Shown piece by piece: positions 56,331 through 64,000 of a stretch of DNA of 64,000 nucleotides. Made by a program: the position numbers and the translations under genes. The stretch covers positions 84,585 to 148,584 of the forward strand of contig JAUIRK010000722.1 of NCBI GenBank assembly GCA_030549495.1, read 5' to 3'. The notes beneath the pieces are model-generated. The model was not told the origin of the DNA. It was given only the letters and a program-made list of their open reading frames with translations, and did no database searches. Position 1 is the stretch's first letter. Every line of letters starts with the position of its first letter. Source of the stretch: Nectonema munidae. Its lineage: Eukaryota; Nematomorpha; Nectonematoida; Nectonematidae.

Positions 56331-56344
56331 AGACTTTATATAAT

Positions 56345-58432
56345 AATAATTATATAAAGTTTTTACACATATATACCCATTTTCAAACATGCTAAATTCA
56401 TTGATGATATTAATTTTTTATGAAAATCAATCAAACCTATCAAAAAATTGATGTTATGACTTTTTATCCAAGTAATCTTGCACCTAAAATAGTGCTATAT
56501 AAAAAAACTTCTATAGTTTACTGTATGTAATTTTGCTATTCATTCTATGATGATCTTTCTTGGTAGCTCTTTTTTCAATAGAAATTTTTTTTTCTTTGTT
56601 TGAAAAAAGTTTTTAAGATTTATTTTGAACAGATTTTTTTCTCTCTCAAAGCATGAATCTTCTTGATGATCGTGTTTTTGAGTATTGTGTATCTTATTAT
56701 CAGGTGATATGAAGAGATAATCAGTCTGAATATTTTTGATCCAATCCCAGTTCATAGGTTTTTTTCTGAAGAATCATTCGTATTATTGTTCAATTACAAA
56801 AAGTTCTCCAATTTCTTCATCTAAAAGATTCTCCCTTTCACGCAAAAGGAAAAAGATGGGCGAATTCAATTTAAATTAAAAAATATCTTAATAGTAAATA
56901 AATTCTCACATATTGGCATCTGTGCCATTTTTGATAACTCTGACCTATTCTAAATTTTCAGATTTCCAACCCATTTTAGATGATAATTGTAATCCTAGAT
57001 GATAAGCTAAAGATTTTTTTTATTTGTGGAACTTCTTTTCCTCGGTCAAAATCTTTTTTGAAGCACCCAATATTAGATCATTACACGACTTCCTAGTTGA
57101 TTAGAACATGGTAGATCTCCTATTTAGTCAAAATACTTATTTTTATAATTATTTCTTTTGATCACACGTTATCTTAAATTAGTTTTCAGGTTGCTTCCTT
57201 CTCTCATACTAATCTTGAAAAGATTTTATAATACGTTTTGTTTTTTTTAAAATAATTATTTCATACTGAAGATGATTGAGAAAAGTATTATACGCCAAAA
57301 TATACAAAAAAAGAGTATTATTTTTACTATATAACGATTTTTTGAAAAAATTTTACAGAACTGATTTTCACGCATACATCACTAATTCAATTGCCACTCC
57401 AGATATTTTTAAACTGTATTAGCCAAAATGGAGTACAGAAATAAAATAGGCAAGTTGATTTGTTATAAAAACTGATATTTTATTTTTTTGAAAATATTTT
57501 TGAAGACAGTATCTAGAAGTAAACCGTAAATCTGTTTGAAGCTTTCAGATATTTTAAAACTATAAATACCAAAGCTGAGTGCAAAAATGAAACCAGCATC
57601 TTCCATTTGGTATACAAACAGATAATTTATTTAAATTTCAAAAATATTACTGTAGAGTTTACACGTAAATCAAACATTTAATTGACACTTTCAGACATTT
57701 TAAAACCTCTAAATGCTAAAACTAATTTTAGAAATAAAACTAGTATGTTTGATTTGGTATAAAAACATATATTTCATATAAAATTAGAGAGAATATTTTC
57801 GCAGATAGTTTTTAGAAATAAACCGCAAATTTGATTGACACTGACAGATATTTTAAGACCTCTAAATGTGAAAAATGAGTTCAGAAATAAAACCAGCATG
57901 GTCGATTTGGTATAAAAACATATATTTCAGGTAAAATTTGAATAAATATTTTTGGAGAGAATTTTTAGAAGTAAACCGCAAATTTGATTAACACTTATAA
58001 CTATTTTCACATCCCAAATGTAAAAAATGAAACCAGCATGGCCGATTTAGTAATAAAACAAACATTTTATTTAAAATATGAAGTAATATTTTATTAGATA
58101 TATTTCTAATCAATCAAAATTTTGATTGACATTTTCTAAAAAGTAGCCATGATTATTGAAAAAATTAAATATTTAAAGTGTTACACATTCAAAACTGTAC
58201 ATACTTATAAATGTTCAAGGTAGTATATAATATAGACTCTAAGTTATAAGGTTAACTTCAGATAATGTCAAAATTTTGATTGACAGTTTTTGACATGAGA
58301 GGGTCATTTAACTACCATGAAATGGTATCAAAAGATGCAGCTAGCGATTTTAGGAAGTCACAAAATTTGAAGGGATATAATTCAGCCAATTTTGTACAAT
58401 TCATTTTTTAGCCCTCCCTAGCACTAATAGGG
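56345..58432 (-). mobile_element. TTAA-family copy A (main piece), inverted relative to copy B
   Basis: Read on the minus strand: left end taaccctattagtgctaggg (58436-58417), several left-type units (58070 to 57400), core (57200-56520) and the first right-type unit (56460-56345), which is cut by LINE-1. The remaining right part is at 44075-44215. The TTAA at the left end has drifted to TTAT. It is more diverged than copy B and older. Confidence 0.82.
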
Positions 58433-58859
58433 TTATGTTATCGGTCTGGCTTTTTCCGAAACTCACCCAAACAAGTAAAGTTTTGTCAAAACTCTTAAAT
58501 TGATGAGTTTATAGAATATTATTAAAAAATTTTGAAAATGAATTAAGATGGAATTCCTATGTATTTATAAAATTTTGAATTTATCCCTGGATAATTTATA
58601 ACATAGCCTCCATATTAAAAAACACACTTAAAAATTTATAATTCTAACATTTTTATATCTATTATTTGATTGTTAAAAATCGCACTTTGATTGGAAATTA
58701 TGTCATTTTTTTCCAAAAAATCTTTGACAAATTTTTTCCTGAATATCCTCTTATAGTAAAATATCTTTTTTTTTAAATATATTTGACCTTATCATACTTT
58801 CAATCATGGTCAGTATTCAATATTTATTTAAAAAAGAAAAACAAAACTCAATAGAATTT

Positions 58860-59330
58860 TTTAGATAAGTAAAAGTGAAGGATGAGAGGTAAAATCATAT
58901 TGAAAAAAGGACCGTGATCAAAAGAAAGGTTACTCCCCTGCGATGAAAAATTACAATCATTATTTCACTAAGTTAGATAGGAAATGGGAGAATATTTAAT
59001 CAGTTATAAAAACAGTCCATGATGCGAATGTATGAAGATTAGTTAATAGTTAAGAATAGTTAAGTTAGAGTTAAGTTAATTAGAAATAGTTAAGTATTAT
59101 GTCTAAGCAAATCTTTGAAAAAGTTTTTCAAACACAGTTCGAAGAAAATGAATTTCTAATGAAAGTAGAGCAACCAACGTATGATTATCATAGAATAAGA
59201 TGAATATTACACACTGTAAAAACTTTAATAAGAAATTGCATAGAGACTAGAAACCGATAATAAATTTATAGCCAAAACAATGGAGGTCCTATCATGATAC
59301 TTTATTTATTTGAAATATTTTGATTGAATT
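58860..59330 (+). repeat. TTAA-family copy D (core fragment)
   Basis: Matches the core of copy B in the same order: atgagaggtaaaa...gtgatcaaaa near 58885-58925 and tttctaatgaaa...atggaggtcctatcatg at 59150-59298. The ends are absent. It is separate from copy A, which ends at 58432. Confidence 0.7.
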
Positions 59331-59995
59331 AACATCAAAATTTGGTTTATTAAATAAATTAAGAAAACATGTATGAAAATAATCATGTAAGTATAATTTA
59401 GTTTGACGTTTAGGGTTAAGTGATGAAGAAAGAGTTGTTAAGACTATCCAACAGATAGTTTCAGAATATCTAAATATTAAGACAGGTCATTTCAAGATGA
59501 ATTAGTTGTAAGAAAATAAAAATCGAAAAGCTGTTAGCCTAAATAATATACAACTAAAATAAACTAGCAATTTTATTGATATAATCTTCTGAAGAAAACG
59601 GTGTATACTTCTATTAACCAACAAACGAGATCTGAGAGTTCCTAGAAACTACACTATCACAAGCATTCCAGCCAAAATCTAAAATGCAATGCTTTATAAA
59701 AAGGAAGATCAAAACTCTGCTTATTTAAAATCCTAATGCATTTAGACAGATTGCTCTAACACTGATCAAATATCAACTGTTATTTAAAGGTGGACGAGGA
59801 AAAAATCTAAAAGCTTGACATATTTAAAGTGTTTCAATACACAAAAAAAATAGTTAACATTCTACAAGCAAATCGTTTACAAGCGGAAACCTTGAAAGCA
59901 ATTACGATGCTCGTATGGTCACCAGATGGCGACGACACGGACTTTGATATCTGTGCTGGAGTGTTATACACGAAAATGCCAAGAAAACAGAGTAC
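59331..59995. other. Intergenic, nothing identified
   Basis: AT-rich sequence. Short frames without motifs. Confidence 0.4.
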
Positions 59996-59997
59996 AG

Positions 59998-60700
59998 TAA
60001 AACTTCTCTAAACTGGCCACTAGTGGAACAAAGAAAATGTCCGGTTTATGAATGTGGCTGGTTTAGTTAAAATATTGTTCAAAATTACTCTACCTGTCAA
60101 CATTTGTTTTATCCTTATTTATCGGTGATTAAAAAACTTGTATGAATAATTCTCATAAAATGATTACTTGCATTCCTATCCCCTACTCACACTTTTAAAT
60201 TTTAAAAGAAAAATGTATCAATGTTTTAAAAACATCTAAATTTGTTTGTTTCTTTTTAATTTTTTTTTGAACAACCACTTCTTCCAGGCCCTAGGTAGAC
60301 TGAGTTTTTTGTAAAATGACATTAACAGTAATATTTTTGCGAATTTTCTTGAATTATTATTCAAGAGTTTCTTCTGGTGATAAAAAAACTTTGTTTTATC
60401 TGGCTGATCGCTTTTGTCGGCTCATGACTTTCAAGTTCTGTTTCAAAATGGTTAGCAATAAGATTTAGCTTAGTCATCTTTAGTATGCAATCTATCATCA
60501 AAGTTTGCGTCAACATTACCCATTTGCAGCTCTTCAGCCGGTTGGTTAAATTGAAGATCATTGTTGACGTCAGTATTTTTTTCTAAATTATTGAAATTCA
60601 TGGATGAAAAGCGAACTAAAAAGCAAATGATTTTTCAATAGCAGTTTCTCCACTGTGTCCCAAAGTCTAGTTATCCGGTCAATTGATTCGAGAAAAACAG
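59998..60700 (-). mobile_element. Possible Tigger/pogo deletion derivative
   Basis: Starts cagtaaaacttctctaaact, a pogo-like end. Near 60690 an imperfect inverted counterpart (tctcg..aaaaacagttct) occurs. On the minus strand 60561-60361 has a short acidic frame that could be a transposase tail. The TIR match is poor. Confidence 0.4.
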
Positions 60701-61999
60701 TTCTGCAAGAAGCGAAGTAATAATTAGTTTTGGATAATGAGCTTTAACCCTCTATTGGCTGTATACGGAATAAGTGACAATGTGGTGTTTTGATCCAAAG
60801 ATTTTGATGAAAATTATGGACATATTAAAAAAATCATTACCCTGTAAATTTCAAAATATTTATTTACTTCAATATTATAACATAAAAAATAAGAATTTGA
60901 AAAGATTTTAATACAAATTATAAAAAATTAGAATTTAACACCATCTATAACATTGGAATAAATGATCTGTAAGACAAAATTGGAACCTTTTTTTCTCCAA
61001 TAAATTTTCAATATTATGAAGGGAAATTGATAAAGCACAAAAAGAAAATAAGTAGATTCTTAATTTTATGGTCAAAAGAAATTGAAATCCACTTTCGTAT
61101 ATGATCTATTCAAAATTTTGAAATATACTTCACATTGTGTGTTACAGTAGTATTACTTTACATTAAATAAAAATGTTCTCCTTTCAAGAATATTACGGGC
61201 AAACAACGGTTTTATCCTTAAGTTCGCAAACCCAGGTTCCAATGTACTTCTAGAAATTTATTCTATATGACATTCAAAATTCCCCAATATTTCAATGATG
61301 GAATTTTGATTTCTCAATTATTATCTTGGTCAAAAGAAAATTAGAAAATAAATTTTATGCAGTTTCTAGATGGCGTTAAGAAAAGTTTAGGTTATCTATA
61401 GATGGCTTTAAATAAATTTTATTTTTTCAAAAAATCTCACGTTTTTATTCACCCCTAAGTAGCTCACTATTATTTTAATGAAAAAATGAACTTTATTTAA
61501 TTGTTTTGGATCTATAAATGATAAATAAACGAAAATTATTAAAATTGCGTGTAAAGGCCGAATACGGGCACCCGACGTAGTAAAAATTGCAGCCATTATG
61601 AAGAAATAAGTTATAAAACTGAATGAGTTGGCGATTTCCTGGTCAGGTTGCTGAAGTAGAGTCCGGTGGTAGAAACTTAAGTGTACGAACATCTTGTGTG
61701 CGGAATGAAGCATGTAAGAAACATTAGAATATGCATACGTTGGGCTTTTATAGCGTTGATTACTGCGTGTATCCGTTCAGACTCTGAATAAATGTGACCT
61801 CATCCAATCTTTTTTATTTGCGTGATGTTACTCCTGTTTACAATTTTAAATTAACGCGTTCGTTGATGTTTAAATAAAACATTTTAAACAAAATTGTACT
61901 TTACCCACTAGCATAGGTTTAAATGTTGGCGTTAATCTACACGCCAACAACACATAACTCTTCTTTTTCGTTTATGTTGTATACTATGTAATTTTTCAA

Positions 62000-62500
62000 G
62001 TGCAGGTGTGGAAGCTTTTACCTACCCTCACTCAATACTGTATCACACATGCGAAAACAAGTTTCCCAATCAAGACCAAACACACAAACCAAATCATCCA
62101 CTCTCAAGCAGTCACAAACTATTTAAACACTCTTCAACAAACCTCCCCCACAAATTAGCTCACAAGAAACAGAATTACACAGAAACACGCCACGCACTAG
62201 CACAATGGAGCCAACAAATCGCCACTACTACACGAATACATTAACAAAATTAGTCCTGACACACACCACAGCCAATATGCCCCCTATGTAACACTAAGAC
62301 ACACACCACACAACATCTGTTCTCATGTACACACATCCCTCACTCCTATTAACCTCTGGACCGACCCAGTCTCAGTCAGCCAATTGCTCGTGAGGTGGGG
62401 GACAGCTTGGCAAACAAGATTAATGATGCGGCCATCATCGATCTGTCGACACCCAGATGACAAATCGTGGAGGCAAACAGCAACAACAAGAATGTGCTTC
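62000..62500 (+). pseudogene. LINE-3 family 3' end (second copy)
   Basis: C/A-rich plus-strand block: HALAQWSQQIATTTRIH, then ISPDTHHSQYAPYV / PICPLCNTKTHTTQHLFSCT (a CPLC..H...H.C knuckle in a second frame), then LWTDPVSVSQLLVRWGTAW. The frame shifts several times. This is the same family as 34640-35170. Confidence 0.72.
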
Positions 62501-62619
62501 ATTCTGGATTTAAAATAAGCATAGCAGTGTGATGATGGTACTACTTGTTACATTTTATTGCTTCTGACCGCTTTTTCCATTTAAATGAATACTGCAACTA
62601 TTGTAATAATAAGTATTCT

Positions 62620-63400
62620 TTTACAGCGTGTGTTTTGCAGTTGACATCTTTGCTTATGCAGATCAAAGTCACTTCATCAGTGAAGTAAAACTTGCTAGAA
62701 TCGAAGCTCTTTTTTTGTTTGAACGAACTGTCCCAACCAGTGTCGTTTTGAGCTTGAGCAAATTAACTGCAAGCTCATAAGTGGTGAAAAAAATTATCGC
62801 ACACAACAGTCCTCCCCTTCAAATTGTTTATAAAGTTTAAAACAACACTTTGGCATTGTTTTTTCAGGCTGAGAGGTTTTTTCCAGTATATACTTGAAGA
62901 TTTCAAACATAAATACTTTTGCTGGCGCATAAAATCCAGATTTTTATGCCATATTTGCAGGCGTTGACGGTAAATATTGTTTCATAGGACAACGTCCTCT
63001 GAAAGCTAACAATTGCTCACCAAGTGTTATGGTTTCTCCAGGCAAATACAAATACTGCAAATTTACAACCCAAGAGTCCCACGGATTTCTGATAGGAGCT
63101 AATTTATCTTTCACTCCTATCTTTCTTGTCATCAAATCGCAAAACTCTTGCAATTTTGGAGAAGAATTTTTTAGATATTGTAGCTCTAAAAATCGGTATA
63201 CCCTTTTTTCACTCCATAAACTTTCAAGAGACACGCCATGAGAGCGAAGAACCCCAGCTAAAATGAGAATTCCACAAAATGCTTGAAGAGTAGTTCTATC
63301 AACATCATCCTGAAAACACTCTCCTGCTTTGACTATTTGTGAAATGAATAACTTTATTTTTGGAAGAATCAGGAAGAAAAGGTCAGAGGCATCCAAAATA
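62620..63400 (-). pseudogene. piggyBac transposase, main part
   Basis: The 150-codon frame 63396-62944 reads FCGILILAGVLRSHGVSLES (usual LFGLLI.AGV), DKLAPIRNPWDSW, and LPGETITLGEQLLAFRGRCP then MKQYLPSTPANM (usual DEQLV.FRGRCPFRQYMPSKPAKYG). Beyond it other frames give CDNFFTTYELAVNLLK-like and TLVGTVRSNK pieces. The region around the first catalytic Asp is altered (GEQL in place of DEQL), so the copy is dead. Confidence 0.85.
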
Positions 63401-63799
63401 CTTAGTGTGATGAAAACAAACGTGAAAAGCTGGAGCTTTTATTCAACAAAAGAACGTTGTAAGGAAAGTGAATGATATCAAAATAACATGCATATATATA
63501 CAAGAAAAAATGAATAAAAGTTGCGGAAGAAAGGACGATCAAAGTAGTATTTAAATTAGGAATTATAAAAGTTATAACAGAGATAGATAGGGAATATATA
63601 ACATTCAAATGATAAAATTATAGAAAAGACATGCATTCAAATAAAGGTGGAAAAGAATCACACAAAGGAATTCCACAATTTGAATATTACACTTAGTATA
63701 AGAGAAGCACGAAATCTGGTTATACCTACACGGTCTTTTATAATATTTTGAGAACGATACCTGCTTTTTACCTCAGGTGTAGATCAAGTCCACAGTAAA

Positions 63800-63945
63800 G
63801 AATTATCATTTAAAAATAACCTTTCAAATGAAAAATTATCAAGTTCGTCAAGGCTTATTTCATCATCACTCTGAATTAATCCATATACTAGACACAAAAT
63901 CAGAGATTTCTTCTTCGCTACAATCTTCTAGATTCATCTTTTTTA
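63800..63945 (-). pseudogene. piggyBac transposase, probable N-terminus
   Basis: On the minus strand an ATG opens MNLEDCSEEEISDFVSSIWI then a stop. An acidic N-terminus of this kind is usual for piggyBac transposases. It lies about 400 bases upstream of the main part. Confidence 0.5.
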
Positions 63946-64000
63946 TGGAGCAAAAAAGAAATGGGATTTTATTTATAAAAATATGGGTTTATTATATATA

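Larger units (their letters stand above)
44216..56344 (-). mobile_element. LINE-1: CR1/jockey-like non-LTR retrotransposon, nearly full length, interrupted twice
   Basis: The element runs from 56344 (5' end) to a (TAA)n tail at 44236-44216, flanked by AATAATTATA at 44206-44215 and 56345-56354. It is split by LINE-2 (52285-56330) and by copy B (44947-48845), leaving about 4.2 kb of its own sequence. It has ORF1 with zinc knuckles, an APE-type endonuclease and a reverse transcriptase, and no RNase H domain. The lineage (CR1/Daphne/L2 group) is inferred from motif style, not from a search. Several stops and frameshifts make it inactive. It was inserted into a right-type unit of copy A. Confidence 0.87.
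60748..64000 (-). mobile_element. piggyBac element, incomplete, continuing past the window edge (boundaries inferred)
   Basis: TTAA at 60744-60747 followed by CCCTCTATTGGCTG could be its 3' terminus. The decayed transposase lies inside, on the minus strand. A LINE-3 piece (62000-62500) would be nested in it. The opposite end is outside the window, so the extent is a guess. The terminus differs from that of the TTAA family of copies A-D. Confidence 0.45.

Noticed and set aside
56345-56390. Start of LINE-2 ORF1 at 56390 (MFENGYICVKTL...)
   Set aside because: The first residues come from copy A repeat sequence. The LINE begins only at 56330.

Overview
The window is AT-rich, intron-rich metazoan DNA, most likely from an invertebrate. 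This rests on two spliced host genes with long introns, on tRNA-derived SINEs, and on a mixture of hAT, Tc1/mariner, Tigger/pogo and piggyBac transposons and several LINE lineages. The species cannot be told from the sequence. Two host genes are certain and converge tail to tail. On the plus strand, 14 exons between 1972 and 23375 encode SF3B2 (SAP145, a subunit of the U2 snRNP SF3b complex); its N-terminal exons lie left of the window. On the minus strand, six exons between 39168 and 27904 encode the TATA-binding protein TBP; its first coding exon was not found. Two possible plus-strand exons (27618-27845) of an unidentified gene lie just beyond the TBP stop codon.

SF3B2 half (1-23.5 kb): the introns hold a broken Ty3/gypsy-type integrase remnant (823-1590), a hAT element with 8-bp target duplications (8628-10204), an internally deleted Tc1/mariner element (10410-11307), two copies of one tRNA-derived SINE (8272, 14515), a Tigger/pogo deletion derivative (15941-16957), a long hairpin element (20859-21079) and a hAT MITE (22720-22991).

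Middle (23.5-44 kb): a hAT element with perfect 8-bp duplications (25034-26299), then TBP. TBP introns carry LINE fragments, a CAGTG-ended MITE, a homopolymer-rich stretch that looks like an assembly problem, and a 2-kb foldback element with tandem repeats in both arms (32466-34522). Upstream of TBP are ZBED/hAT, MITE and Tigger relics.

Right part (44-58.4 kb): this is the most striking region, a nest of at least four insertions whose order can be read from target-site duplications. An old TTAA-type element (copy A) was hit by LINE-1 (TSD AATAATTATA). LINE-1 was later hit by LINE-2 (TSD agactttatat) near its 5' end, and by a second, complete TTAA-type element (copy B, 44947-48845) inside its reverse transcriptase. 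Copy B has 16-bp terminal repeats, piggyBac-like asymmetric ends, and two different satellite-like arrays of ~150-bp units, one at each end. No transposase could be recognised in it. Copies C (24.6 kb) and D (58.9 kb) belong to the same family.

The last 4 kb contain a decayed true piggyBac transposase and a LINE 3' end. All the mobile elements look dead or non-autonomous; only SF3B2 and TBP look like functioning host genes.
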